From Pseudomonas fragi (lineage in GTDB: Bacteria; Pseudomonadota; Gammaproteobacteria; Pseudomonadales; Pseudomonadaceae), in assembly GCF_002269505.1 (NCBI RefSeq), contig NZ_NQKQ01000006.1:1-64000 (forward strand): 64,000 nt of DNA, written 5' to 3'. Each line of letters begins with the position of its first letter. The first letter of the stretch is position 1. The notes under the pieces are model-generated. The model did no database searches. It saw only the letters and a list, made by a program, of their open reading frames with translations, and had not been told where the DNA came from. Positions 54,456-63,559 of this stretch are shown piece by piece. Made by a program: the position numbers and the translations under genes.

Positions 54456-55617
54456 ATTTGTCTGGCCAATGCCAGGCGGGCTGATCGAGCATTCGTTGGC
54501 CTACCACTTCAGTCTGGCCAAGGTTTTTTTCCAGCACGATGCAGTTGCACTCAGGGTCTTGTTGCAAGGCGGCGATCAGGCGCCGGGCATGGGATACCAC
54601 CCATACTTGTGAGTGCTGCGAAGCACTGATGATCAGTCGTGCCAGCGCGGGCAGCAAGTCGGGGTGCAGGCTGGTTTCAGGTTCGTTGAGCACCATCATG
54701 CTCGGCGGGCGCGGGGTCAGCAAAGCCGCGACCAGCAGCAGGTAGCGCAAAGTGCCGTCCGACAGCTCGGCGGCGGACAACGGGCGCAACAGGCCCTCTT
54801 GATAAAACTCGATATAAAAATGCCCGCCGGGTACACACTCGATTTCCAGCCGTGCGCCAGGGAATGCATCGCTGACCGCGGCATGCAAGGCTTCGGGGTT
54901 ACCGACCTCGATGATGGTTTGCAAGGCTGCGGCCAGGTCACTGCCGTCGTGATGCAGCACCGGCGTGCGTGTGCCCAGTTGCGGTTGGCGCGCAGGCGCT
55001 TGGGGGTCGGTGCGAAAGTGATCGTAAAAGCGCCAGCCACGGATAGATTCGCGCAACTGCAACACTTCCGGCGAGGCCTGCAAGCTGCCAACCTGATCGA
55101 ACAGGCTGTCGTACAGCGGCGTGTGCTGAGCCAGCACCTGCCAGTTGCGCCCGTCACGCGCGCGGATCATGGGGCCGTTGCGCTCGACCAGCTCACTGGC
55201 CGGCCGATAAAAAGGCCCCGCCCAGATGCTTTCGTGCTTGATCTGCGGGTCGAGGTTGAACTGCGTGCGTCCGGGTATCGGCAAGCCCAGGGCGATGGCG
55301 TAGCTGAAATCCTCCCCGGCAAAACCAAGACGCAGGCGCTTGGTTTCCTGACGCACGCTGGCATGTACATCGACTTCGCCCGACTTCATGCGCCGGGAGA
55401 TCACCTCAGGCCCGGCCCAGAACGTCGAACTCAGCCCGCCTTCACGAGCCAATCCGTTCACCACGCCGCCCTGGGCGGTTTCGGCCAGTAACCGTAGCGC
55501 ACGGTAAAGGTTGGATTTACCACTACCATTGGGGCCGGTGATCAGGTTCAGCCTGGCCAAAGGCACTACCAAGTGGTTGATAGAGCGGTAGTTGGCCACG
55601 GCCAAGGTAGTGAGCAT
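54454..55617 (-). CDS. Orphan AAA-type ATPase (RecF/SMC-like head domain)
   Basis: A 387-residue ABC-type ATPase of the AAA_21/RecF-like kind without nuclease partner: Walker A ITGPNGSGKSNLYRALRLL (about residues 26-44), signature LSDGTLRYLLLVAALL (about 301), Walker B MMVLNEPETSLHPDLLPALARLI and switch VVSHARRLIAAL. No coiled-coil insert. It may belong to COG4637-type predicted ATPases. No toxin, nuclease or capsid-sensing gene adjoins, so a defence role is not supported by context. Convergent with the MetQ gene. Confidence 0.85.
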   Translation of the reverse strand: MLTTLAVANYRSINHLVVPLARLNLITGPNGSGKSNLYRALRLLAETAQGGVVNGLAREGGLSSTFWAGPEVISRRMKSGEVDVHASVRQETKRLRLGFAGEDFSYAIALGLPIPGRTQFNLDPQIKHESIWAGPFYRPASELVERNGPMIRARDGRNWQVLAQHTPLYDSLFDQVGSLQASPEVLQLRESIRGWRFYDHFRTDPQAPARQPQLGTRTPVLHHDGSDLAAALQTIIEVGNPEALHAAVSDAFPGARLEIECVPGGHFYIEFYQEGLLRPLSAAELSDGTLRYLLLVAALLTPRPPSMMVLNEPETSLHPDLLPALARLIISASQHSQVWVVSHARRLIAALQQDPECNCIVLEKNLGQTEVVGQRMLDQPAWHWPDK

Positions 55618-55734
55618 AGGCTGACCTCATTTCTTGAAACTGATCGGCGGCAATAGAGTCCCACAGACGGTGAACACTGTTCTACGCTATCAACCGTATT
55701 CGCATGTTAATCGGCATCACGCAAAGGAGCTTGC

Positions 55735-56826
55735 ATGGCTGGTCCACTGAACAAAGGCATTTTGGGCTTGAGCCTGTTGGCGCTGCTTACCGCGTGCGGC
55801 AAAGAGGGCCCCAAAGAGCCTCTGTCCCCCCGGGTGTATGTACAGCAGGTGAGCACCCGCGAATTCGCCCCGCCAATCCAGCTCAGCGGTGATATCCAGG
55901 CCCGGGTCGAAACCCAGCTGTCATTCCGGGTGGGCGGCAAGATTATCGAGCGAACGGTCGATGTGGGTGACCACATCCAGGCCAACCAGGTTCTCGCGCG
56001 CCTCGACCCCAAAGACCTGAAGATCCAGGTCGAGACCGCCCAGGCCAGCGTCAACGCGCAACAGGCGCAAGTGGTGCAAACCCGCGCTGCGTTTGTGCGT
56101 CAGCAAAAGCTGCTGCCCAAAGGCTACACCAGCCAAAGCGAATATGACGCCGCCAACGCTGCCCAGTTGAGCGCCCAAAGCGCCCTGGCAGCGGCACAGG
56201 CGCAGTTGGCCAATGCCCGTGACCAACTGAGCTACAGCAACCTGAAAGCAGAGGCACCCGGGGTGATTACCGCGCGCCAGGCCGAAGTGGGCCAAGTGGT
56301 GCAGGCCACCATGCCGATTTTTACCCTGGCCCGCGATGGTGCCCGCGATGCCGTGTTTAACGTGTATGAATCGTTGTTTATCGAGCCACCCAAAGACCCC
56401 ACCGTACAGGTCACGCTGCTGAGCGATCCGACGATCAAGGTCAACGGCCAGATCCGTGAAATCACTCCCACGGTTGCAGCACAAAGCGGCACGCTGCAGA
56501 TCAAGGTGCAGCTCGACGCCTTGCCCAAGGGCATGGACCTGGGCTCGATTGTCAGCGTCAACCTGACCCCGCCACCAAGCCGCAGCATCGAGCTGCCGTG
56601 GTCGGCCTTGACCAAGGACATCAGCGAACCGGCCGTGTGGATCGCCGACGAGCAAAGCAATGTGCGCCTGCAGCGGGTCAAGGTCGGGCGCTATCTGACC
56701 GGCAGCGTGATCGTCAGCGACGGTCTCAAGGATGGAGAAAAAGTCGTGGTCGCAGGCGGGCAGTTGTTACATCCCGGCATGAAGGTTGAAATCGCCACCG
56801 CACCGGCCGAGGGGGTGCAGCTATGA
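55735..56826 (+). CDS. RND efflux membrane fusion protein TriA-like
   Basis: A 363-residue periplasmic adaptor lipoprotein: the signal LALLTACGKEG has Cys22-type lipobox. Lipoyl and barrel regions surround a helical hairpin (AQASVNAQQAQVVQTRAAFVRQQKLLPKGYTSQSEYDAANAAQLSAQSALAAAQAQLANARDQLSYSNL described by its Ala/Gln-rich heptads). First of a triABC-type operon; a second adaptor follows, overlapping by 4 bp. In P. aeruginosa TriAB-TriC (PA0156-0158) uses OpmH as outer-membrane channel and pumps triclosan. Confidence 0.9.
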   Translation: MAGPLNKGILGLSLLALLTACGKEGPKEPLSPRVYVQQVSTREFAPPIQLSGDIQARVETQLSFRVGGKIIERTVDVGDHIQANQVLARLDPKDLKIQVETAQASVNAQQAQVVQTRAAFVRQQKLLPKGYTSQSEYDAANAAQLSAQSALAAAQAQLANARDQLSYSNLKAEAPGVITARQAEVGQVVQATMPIFTLARDGARDAVFNVYESLFIEPPKDPTVQVTLLSDPTIKVNGQIREITPTVAAQSGTLQIKVQLDALPKGMDLGSIVSVNLTPPPSRSIELPWSALTKDISEPAVWIADEQSNVRLQRVKVGRYLTGSVIVSDGLKDGEKVVVAGGQLLHPGMKVEIATAPAEGVQL

Positions 56827-57890
56827 GGCGCTTATGGATGATACCGCTGGCTGCCGCCATGCTGATGGCCTGCTCTGAACCCCAGCCGCCCGAACCGGTG
56901 CGCCCGGTTCTTTATGTAGTGGCCAAACCCGATCTGGCACAAGATCTGGGCCGTTTTGCCGGCAACATCGAAGCACGCTACGAAAGCACCCTGGGCTTTC
57001 GGGTGCCGGGGCGCATTGTGCGGCGTTATTACGATGTGGGCGCGGTGGTGAAACAGGGTGACATTCTGGCCAACCTCGACCCCACCGATCAGCAAAACCA
57101 GCTACGTGCGGCCCAGGGCGACCTGGCCAAGGTGCAGGCGCAATTGATCAACGCCAGAGCCAACGCCCGCCGTCAGCAAGAGCTGTTCGACCGTGGCGTG
57201 GGTGCTCAGGCCCAGCTCGACACCGCGCAAGCTGACCTCAAGACCACACTGGCCTCGATGCAACAGGCGCAGGCTGCGGTCAATCAGGCTCAGGACCAGC
57301 TCAGCTACTGCAACCTGCGCGCCGACCATGACGCCGTGATCACCCAGTGGCAAGCCGAAGCCGGGCAAGTAGTGAGCATTGGCCAGGAAGTCGTCACCCT
57401 GGCCCGTCCCGAGATCAAAGAGGCCGTCATCGACCTGCCTGGCCCGCTGGCCGAGGCTCTGCCCAAGGGCATCGAGTTCCTCGTCGCCGGCCAGCTCGAC
57501 CCGAATATCAACACCCACGCCCATGTGCGCGAAATCGCCCCGCAAGCCGACAGTGCTACGCGTACCCGGCGCACCCGCCTGACGCTGGACCAGACCCCGG
57601 CAGCATTTCGCCTTGGCAGTTCGGTGAGCGTGACCGTCAGCAGCCCGACGGCTGAACACTTCCAGTTGCCGCTCACCGCTCTGCAGGAAGTCGACGGCCA
57701 CAGCCGTGTATGGATCATTGACAGCGCCACTCAAACCGTCAGCCCGCGCGACGTCAGCGTACTGCGCCGCGACGCACACAACGTGCTGTTGTCGGGTGGC
57801 ATCAAAACCGGCGACAGGGTCGTCAGTGCAGGCGTACACAGCCTCGCCCCCGGGCAGAAAGTCAGACTCGATAAGGAAAGCTCGCAATGA
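56823..57890 (+). CDS. RND efflux membrane fusion protein TriB-like
   Basis: The second adaptor of the operon, 355 residues, with lipobox MLMACSEPQ and a helical hairpin of the TriA type (AQLINARANARRQQELFDRGV ... AQLDTAQADLKTTL). It starts 4 bp inside triA and ends 4 bp inside triC. The two adaptors differ enough to form a heteromeric ring, as reported for TriAB. Confidence 0.9.
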   Translation: MRRLWMIPLAAAMLMACSEPQPPEPVRPVLYVVAKPDLAQDLGRFAGNIEARYESTLGFRVPGRIVRRYYDVGAVVKQGDILANLDPTDQQNQLRAAQGDLAKVQAQLINARANARRQQELFDRGVGAQAQLDTAQADLKTTLASMQQAQAAVNQAQDQLSYCNLRADHDAVITQWQAEAGQVVSIGQEVVTLARPEIKEAVIDLPGPLAEALPKGIEFLVAGQLDPNINTHAHVREIAPQADSATRTRRTRLTLDQTPAAFRLGSSVSVTVSSPTAEHFQLPLTALQEVDGHSRVWIIDSATQTVSPRDVSVLRRDAHNVLLSGGIKTGDRVVSAGVHSLAPGQKVRLDKESSQ

Positions 57891-60800
57891 ATGGGAAGTT
57901 CAACCTGTCCGAGTGGGCCCTGAAGCACCAGTCATTTGTCTGGTATTTGATGTTTGTGGCGGTGGTCGCCGGGATTTTTTCGTACATCAATCTGGGCCGC
58001 GCTGAAGACCCGTCCTTCGCCATCAAGACCATGGTGATTCAGTCCAAATGGCCCGGTGCTACGGTCGACGAGACCCGGCTGCAAATCACCGACCGCATCG
58101 AGAAAAAACTGGAGGAGCTGGATTCCCTCGACTACGTGCAGAGCTACACCCGCCCCGGCGAGTCCACGGTGTTTGTGTTCCTCAAGGACACCACCAAAGC
58201 CGATGCCATCCCGCATATCTGGTATGAGGTGCGCAAAAAAATCGGCGATATTCGCGGCGACTTCCCCCAGGGTATTCAAGGCCCGGGGTTTGACGATGAG
58301 TTCGGCGATGTCTACGGCACCATCTTCGCCTTCACCGGCGACGGCTTCACCATGCGCCAGCTGCGCGACTATGTAGAGCAAGTGCGCACCGGCATCCGCG
58401 ATGTCCCCAATCGCGGCAAAGTGATGACCATCGGCGAGCAGGACGAAACGTTCTACCTGGATTTCTCGACCCGCAAACTGGCGGCCCTTGGCCTTGACCA
58501 GCAGCACATCCTCGAAAGCCTGCAAGAGCAGAACGCCGTGACCCCCGCCGGGGTGATCGAGGCGGGGCCGGAGCGCATGTCGGTGCGTACCTCGGGGCAG
58601 TTCCACAGCGTTGAAGACCTGGCCGCAGTGAATCTGCGGGTCAACGATCGCTTTTACCGCCTGGCCGACATTGCCGAAATCACCCGCGGTTATGTGGACC
58701 CGGCAGCGCCCATGTTCCATTACAACGGCAAGCCGGCCATTGGCCTGGCCGTGGCCATGATCGATGGCGGCAATATTCAGGAGTTTGGCAAAGAGCTGCA
58801 GCAACGTATCGACGACCTGACCGCGCAGTTGCCGGTAGGGGTTGGCGTGCACATGGTGTCCAATCAGGCACAGGTGGTGGAGGTGGCCGTCAGCGGCTTT
58901 ACCAGTGCGCTGTTTGAGGCCGTGGTTATCGTACTGGCGGTGAGCTTTATCAGCCTGGGCCTGCGTGCGGGGCTGGTGGTAGCTATTTCGATCCCGCTGG
59001 TACTGGCGCTGGTGTTCGTGTTTATGGAGTTCACCGGCATCGCCATGCAGCGTGTATCGCTGGGTGCGCTGATCATCGCCCTGGGCCTGCTGGTGGACGA
59101 CGCGATGATCACGGTGGAGATGATGATCACACGGCTCGAGCTGGGGGAAACCAAGGAGCAGGCGGCCACCTTTGCCTATCACTCCACGGCATTCCCGATG
59201 CTCACCGGTACCCTGGTGACCGTGGCCGGCTTTGTGCCCATCGGCCTGAACAACAGCTCGGCGGGGGAGTACACCTTCACCCTGTTTGCGGTGATCGCCG
59301 TGGCGATGCTGGTGTCGTGGGTGGTGGCGGTGCTGTTCGCGCCGGTGCTGGGCGTGCATATCCTCAGCGCCAAGGTCAAACCCAAGCCCGAGAAACCCGG
59401 GCGTCTGGCCCAGGCCTTCGACACGGCCCTGCTGTGGTGCATGCGTTATCGCTGGACGACCATTGGCGCCACGGTGCTGATGTTTGTGCTGGCGGTGTTC
59501 GGCATGGGGCTGGTGCAGAACCAGTTTTTCCCGGCCTCCGACCGCCCCGAGATTCTGGTGGACCTGAACCTGCCGCAAAATGCCTCGATCCAGGAGACGC
59601 TCAAGGTCACCCAGCGTTTTGAAGAATCGCTCAAGGGCGATGACGATATCGTGCGCTGGAGCTCGTACATCGGTGAAGGCGCGATCCGTTTCTACCTGCC
59701 GCTCGATCAGCAACTGCAAAACCCCTTCTACGCCCAGCTGGTGATTGTCAGCAAAGGCCTGGAAAGCCGCGACGCCCTGATCGAACGGCTGAACAAACGC
59801 CTGCGCGAGGACTTTGTGGGCGTCGGCAGTTTCGTGCATACCCTGGAACTGGGGCCGCCAGTGGGCCAACCGCTGCAATACCGGGTTAGCGGGCCGAACA
59901 TTGACCTGGTGCGCAAATACTCGATCGACCTGGCCTCCGTGCTCGATACCAACCCTAACGTCGGCGAAACCATCTTCAACTGGAACGAACCCGGCAAGGT
60001 GTTGCGCATCGACATCGCCCAGGACAAGGCCCGCCAGTTCGGCTTGTCGTCAGAGGACGTGGCCCATGTGATGAACAGCATCGTCAGCGGTGCCGCCGTC
60101 AGCCAGGTCAAGGACAACATCTACCTGATCAACATCGTCGGGCGGGCCAACAGCAGCGAGCGCGGTACCCCCGAAACCCTGCTCAACCTGCAGATCACCA
60201 CCCCCAGCGGTACATCGATCCCGCTATTGGCTTTTGCCACGGTGCGCTACGAGCTTGAGCAGCCGCTGATCTGGAGCCGCGACCGGATCCCCACCCTGAC
60301 CCTCAAGGCCTCGGTACGCGGTTCGATGCAACCGACTGATCTGGTCAAGGTGCTCAAGCCCGACGTCGACAAGTTCGCTGCCAACCTGCCTGAAGGCTAC
60401 AACGTGCAAACCGGCGGTACGGTAGAGCAAAGCGCCAAGGCTCAGGGCCCGATCGCCAAGGTGGTGCCGTTGATGCTGTTCCTGATGGCCACCTTCCTGA
60501 TGATCCAGCTGCAAAGCGTGCACAAGATGTTCCTGGTGGTCAGTGTCGCGCCATTGGGGCTGATTGGCGTGGTGCTGGCGCTGGTGCCCACCGGCACGCC
60601 GATGGGCTTTGTGGCGATCCTGGGGATTCTGGCGCTGGTGGGGATCATTGTGCGTAACTCGGTGATCCTGGTGACCCAGATCGACCAGTACGAACGCGAC
60701 GGCTTTGATCCGTGGCACGCCGTGATGCAAGCCACCCAGCATCGTCGTCGGCCGATTCTGCTGACTGCGGCAGCGGCCAGCCTGGGCATGATCCCGATTG

Positions 60801-60949
60801 CCCGTGACGTGTTCTGGGGGCCAATGGCCTACGCCATGATCGGCGGCATTCTATCGGCGACCTTGCTTACGCTGTTGTTCCTGCCAGCGCTGTATGTGGC
60901 TTCGTACAAGATCAAGGAAAACAAGAACCCGCCGCCAGAACATACGTAA
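57887..60949 (+). CDS. RND efflux transporter TriC-like
   Basis: A 1020-residue proton-driven inner-membrane pump with 12 membrane helices and two large periplasmic loops. TM4 carries the proton-relay aspartates in GLLVDDAMITVEMM (about residue 400), with the RND motif PLVLALVFVFMEFTGIAMQRVSLGALIIALG before it. Substrate choice is not readable from sequence; by order and adaptor pair it is the TriC type. The gene for the outer-membrane channel is not in the window. Confidence 0.92.
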   Translation: MNGKFNLSEWALKHQSFVWYLMFVAVVAGIFSYINLGRAEDPSFAIKTMVIQSKWPGATVDETRLQITDRIEKKLEELDSLDYVQSYTRPGESTVFVFLKDTTKADAIPHIWYEVRKKIGDIRGDFPQGIQGPGFDDEFGDVYGTIFAFTGDGFTMRQLRDYVEQVRTGIRDVPNRGKVMTIGEQDETFYLDFSTRKLAALGLDQQHILESLQEQNAVTPAGVIEAGPERMSVRTSGQFHSVEDLAAVNLRVNDRFYRLADIAEITRGYVDPAAPMFHYNGKPAIGLAVAMIDGGNIQEFGKELQQRIDDLTAQLPVGVGVHMVSNQAQVVEVAVSGFTSALFEAVVIVLAVSFISLGLRAGLVVAISIPLVLALVFVFMEFTGIAMQRVSLGALIIALGLLVDDAMITVEMMITRLELGETKEQAATFAYHSTAFPMLTGTLVTVAGFVPIGLNNSSAGEYTFTLFAVIAVAMLVSWVVAVLFAPVLGVHILSAKVKPKPEKPGRLAQAFDTALLWCMRYRWTTIGATVLMFVLAVFGMGLVQNQFFPASDRPEILVDLNLPQNASIQETLKVTQRFEESLKGDDDIVRWSSYIGEGAIRFYLPLDQQLQNPFYAQLVIVSKGLESRDALIERLNKRLREDFVGVGSFVHTLELGPPVGQPLQYRVSGPNIDLVRKYSIDLASVLDTNPNVGETIFNWNEPGKVLRIDIAQDKARQFGLSSEDVAHVMNSIVSGAAVSQVKDNIYLINIVGRANSSERGTPETLLNLQITTPSGTSIPLLAFATVRYELEQPLIWSRDRIPTLTLKASVRGSMQPTDLVKVLKPDVDKFAANLPEGYNVQTGGTVEQSAKAQGPIAKVVPLMLFLMATFLMIQLQSVHKMFLVVSVAPLGLIGVVLALVPTGTPMGFVAILGILALVGIIVRNSVILVTQIDQYERDGFDPWHAVMQATQHRRRPILLTAAAASLGMIPIARDVFWGPMAYAMIGGILSATLLTLLFLPALYVASYKIKENKNPPPEHT

Positions 60950-60952
60950 ACC

Positions 60953-60965
60953 TGTGGGAGCGGGG
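60953..60965. repeat. Half copy of REP family C
   Basis: TGTGGGAGCGGGG just after triC matches the left arm of the family C element at 10171, but no complementary right arm follows. A remnant or a half-site. Confidence 0.5.
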
Positions 60966-61070
60966 TGATTGTTGTGAATTTACGAATGCCGGTATCAAGA
61001 CAGCGGTCTTTATCTGTCTGAAGGCAGATGTGAACCTAGCCCCACGCCTGAACCAATACGGAGTGTTGTC

Positions 61071-61811
61071 ATGAGTTCTTCACAACCCAGAGTTGCCATC
61101 ATCACCGGCGCCTCGCGCGGCATTGGTGCCGTTATTGCCAAACAGTTGGCCGGGGAAGGTTTTGCCGTAGTCATCAACTACGCCAGCAGTGCTGGCGAAG
61201 CTACCCAACTGGTCGCCCAACTGCGTGAGGACGGCCATGAAGCGATTGCCGTGCAGGCAGACGTGAGCAGCGCTGGCGACGTAAAGCGTCTGTTCGATGA
61301 AACCGAGGCGCAACTGGGCAAGGTCGATGTGCTGATCAACAACGCGGGGGTGCTCAAGGTACTGCCGCTGGCCCAGCACAGCGACGAGCTGTACGAACAG
61401 ACCTTCAACATCAACACCAAAGGCACATTCAACACCCTGCGCGAAGCGGCCACGCGGTTGAACGGCGGCGGACGCATCGTCAATTTTTCGAGTAGTACGG
61501 TGGGCATGAACCTGCCAGGTTACGCGGTGTACATCGCCAGCAAGGCAGCGGTGGAGTCGTTGACCCAGGTATTTGCCAAGGAACTGCGCGGGCGGCAGAT
61601 CACGGTCAATGCCGTGGCGCCGGGGCCGGTGGCGACGGAGTTGTTTTTGCACGGCAAGACCGAGGAACAGATCCAGACCTTTTCCAAGATGCCGCCACTG
61701 GAGCGTCTGGGCCAGCCACAAGACATCGCCAACATTATCTCGTTTCTGGTGAGCCCGGCGGCGGACTGGGTCAACGGGCAGGTTTTGCGGGCCAATGGCG
61801 GGTTGGTGTAA
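61071..61811 (+). CDS. Short-chain dehydrogenase/reductase
   Basis: A 246-residue classical SDR: cofactor motif TGASRGIGAVIAKQLA (residues 12-27), NNAG (about 90), catalytic Ser in NFSSSTVGM and Tyr-Lys in YIASKAAVES (about 157-161), with PGPVATELF after it. It probably uses NADP(H), since RxG-like basic residues are absent from the acidic-loop position. Substrate unknown. Not in the RND operon: 121 bp separate it. Confidence 0.9.
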   Translation: MSSSQPRVAIITGASRGIGAVIAKQLAGEGFAVVINYASSAGEATQLVAQLREDGHEAIAVQADVSSAGDVKRLFDETEAQLGKVDVLINNAGVLKVLPLAQHSDELYEQTFNINTKGTFNTLREAATRLNGGGRIVNFSSSTVGMNLPGYAVYIASKAAVESLTQVFAKELRGRQITVNAVAPGPVATELFLHGKTEEQIQTFSKMPPLERLGQPQDIANIISFLVSPAADWVNGQVLRANGGLV

Positions 61812-61824
61812 GCAATTGCAAAAG

Positions 61825-61861
61825 CGCCCTCACCCCAACCCTCTCCCGGAGGGAGAGGGAG
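61825..61861. repeat. Palindromic intergenic repeat, family B copy 4
   Basis: GCGCCCTCACCCCAACCCTC, then TCCCGGAGGGAGAGGG, the left-hand form in plus orientation. It forms the outer half of a longer inverted pair with copy 5, about 100 bp apart, between the convergent SDR and lipoprotein genes. Confidence 0.85.
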
Positions 61862-61931
61862 CTGATTGGGGGATATTTGAGAGTTTCGGCAATCTGACAG
61901 TTTAAGTTGAATCCAGTATCAACTCGGTCAG

Positions 61932-61970
61932 TCCCCTCTCCCTCCGGGAGAGGGTCAGGGTGAGGGGCTC
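61932..61970. repeat. Palindromic intergenic repeat, family B copy 5
   Basis: CCCCTCTCCCTCCGGGAGAG and GGTCAGGGTGAGGGGC, the mirror form of copy 4. The two copies enclose about 70 bp of unique sequence. Whether this is one split repeat or two insertions cannot be told. Confidence 0.85.
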
Positions 61971-61990
61971 CTGGCTCTTGCCTTGGCCTT

Positions 61991-62623
61991 TTAGCGCTGC
62001 GCCTGCGCCTGCCCCTGCTGCATCACCCACTGCACCACTTGTGGCATCAGCCCATCACTGGCCTGGCCAAAACCTGCGACCACGCCCGGCACCATCGGGT
62101 TACTCAGCGGCTGGCGCGCCTCAAAGCGTTTGGAGGCAATCACCCGCTGATCGCTGCTGCGAACCAGACGGGCGTTGTACTGGATCAGCACTTCCGGGCT
62201 TTTGCCGTTGTAGTGCGTCTGAAACGCCAGCAACTCCCCACCCAGCTCGTAATCGGACTGCAAGTTGCTGTCATCGGTACTCAAGCCCTGAATCCGCCCG
62301 TCCTGCAAGAACGCCTCAAGCAGACGGTTGCGCAGCAGCACCGGCGCCGTATCGCTCCAGCGTGCGCCCTTGTAGTTGCTGATCAGGTTGCCTTCTGGCA
62401 CCACCACGATGTTCTGGCTGTTAAGCGCGCCAGTGGTCATCGGCTTTTCCAGACGCAACGACCACTTCACGGGCGCACCCTGGCTTGCAGTCATGGGCGC
62501 TTGCGTAGCCGGCAGTCGATACACGTCGACTATCTCGGGTTTGGGCAGAATCGAGCAGGCGCTGAGCAGGCTCAGGCCGGCCGCAAGGACGATGGTACCG
62601 GCCAGGCGATAAGTGCGCTTCAT
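61991..62623 (-). CDS. ABC-type transport auxiliary lipoprotein (PqiC/DUF330-like)
   Basis: A 210-residue lipoprotein with signal LSLLSACSILPKP (Cys23). The PqiC-type domain has VVPEGNLISNYKGARWSDTAPVLLRNRLLEAFLQDG and ends near VVQWVMQQ. In lipid transporters of the Pqi/Mla kind, this lipoprotein connects the MCE protein to the outer membrane. Last gene of the operon with the MCE and ATPase genes; its start overlaps the MCE stop by 4 bp. Confidence 0.87.
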   Translation of the reverse strand: MKRTYRLAGTIVLAAGLSLLSACSILPKPEIVDVYRLPATQAPMTASQGAPVKWSLRLEKPMTTGALNSQNIVVVPEGNLISNYKGARWSDTAPVLLRNRLLEAFLQDGRIQGLSTDDSNLQSDYELGGELLAFQTHYNGKSPEVLIQYNARLVRSSDQRVIASKRFEARQPLSNPMVPGVVAGFGQASDGLMPQVVQWVMQQGQAQAQR

Positions 62624-63558
62624 GGGGTGAATTCCTTGTTCTGCTCGCGGCCCAGCAAGTAACCGCTTGGGTTGGATTCCAGGCGCCGCGAGATCGAGCG
62701 CAGTGTGCCAAGGGTTTCGCGCAGTTCGTTGACTGCAGGGCCAAGCTGATTCAGCCCCTGCAGGCCGCTGTTGAGCGAGTCCTCATTGTTATTGATCAGT
62801 TTGTTGATCGTCGCCGTGCTCTGCTGCAGCGAATTCATGGCCTGTTCGGCACTGTTGAACATCTGCTTGCCTTCGGTGCTCAACAGGCCGTTGGCGTTGC
62901 GCATCAGCACGTTGGTTTGCTCAAGCGTGACACTGGCCTGCTTGCCAACCTGGGCCAGCTGTTTCAACGTCTGGCTGATGTCGCCGCGCTGGCCGGCAAT
63001 GGCCGTGGTGGTTTGCTCAAGGTTATCCAGGGTCTTGCTCACGCGATCGACGTTGTCTTCGGAAAACAGCCGGTTGGCGTTATGCAGCAGCATATTGACG
63101 TTAGCCATCACGTCGCTGCCATCGGTGAGCAGGCGGGCAATGGGTGAAGGCGAGGCCACGATTTCCGGCAGCTTGCCGTCCTTGCCCTTGAGGGGCGGGC
63201 TGTTGGGGTCGCCGCCACTGAGCTGGATGATCGAAGTTCCGGTTACCCCGGTCAGCGCCAGCTTGGCCTTGGTGTCTACCTTCACCGGCGTACTGGCGGC
63301 CAGACGAATGCGCGCCAGTACCCGGCGCGGGTCCTTGTCGTCCAGGCGCAGCTCAATCACGTCGCCCACCTTGATGCCGTTGTATTGCACCGAGCTGCCT
63401 TTGGACAGGCCGCTGACCGCTTCGTTGAACACCACTTCGTAATCCTTGAACGTGCTGTCCATGCTCGCCTTGGCCAGCCACAGGCCGAACAGCATGGCCC
63501 CGACGACAACCAGGACGCTGAACAGGCCGATCAATACATGATGGGCACGGGTTTCCAT
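62620..63558 (-). CDS. MCE-domain lipid transport protein (MlaD-like)
   Basis: A 312-residue protein: a single N-terminal membrane helix (VLIGLFSVLVVVGAMLFGLWLAKASM, about 6-31), one MCE domain (about 35-120, with GLSKGSSVQYNGIKVGDVIEL) and a long C-terminal helical region with heptad-like repeats (about 150-290). The layout fits the periplasmic substrate-binding component of an Mla-type ABC lipid transporter. AGGAG precedes the ATG at 63558, which removes a 34-residue N-terminal extension of the frame. Confidence 0.9.
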   Translation of the reverse strand: METRAHHVLIGLFSVLVVVGAMLFGLWLAKASMDSTFKDYEVVFNEAVSGLSKGSSVQYNGIKVGDVIELRLDDKDPRRVLARIRLAASTPVKVDTKAKLALTGVTGTSIIQLSGGDPNSPPLKGKDGKLPEIVASPSPIARLLTDGSDVMANVNMLLHNANRLFSEDNVDRVSKTLDNLEQTTTAIAGQRGDISQTLKQLAQVGKQASVTLEQTNVLMRNANGLLSTEGKQMFNSAEQAMNSLQQSTATINKLINNNEDSLNSGLQGLNQLGPAVNELRETLGTLRSISRRLESNPSGYLLGREQNKEFTP

Positions 63559-63559
63559 G

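Noticed and set aside
54454..55617. Phage defence system around the RecF-like ATPase
   Set aside because: No effector, nuclease, toxin or other defence gene is adjacent; neighbours are a binding protein and an efflux operon.
57932..59878. A 648-codon open frame on the minus strand opposite the RND transporter gene
   Set aside because: It is rich in His, Gln, Arg and Gly without any family pattern, lies fully inside a certain gene, and follows from the high-GC third positions of triC.
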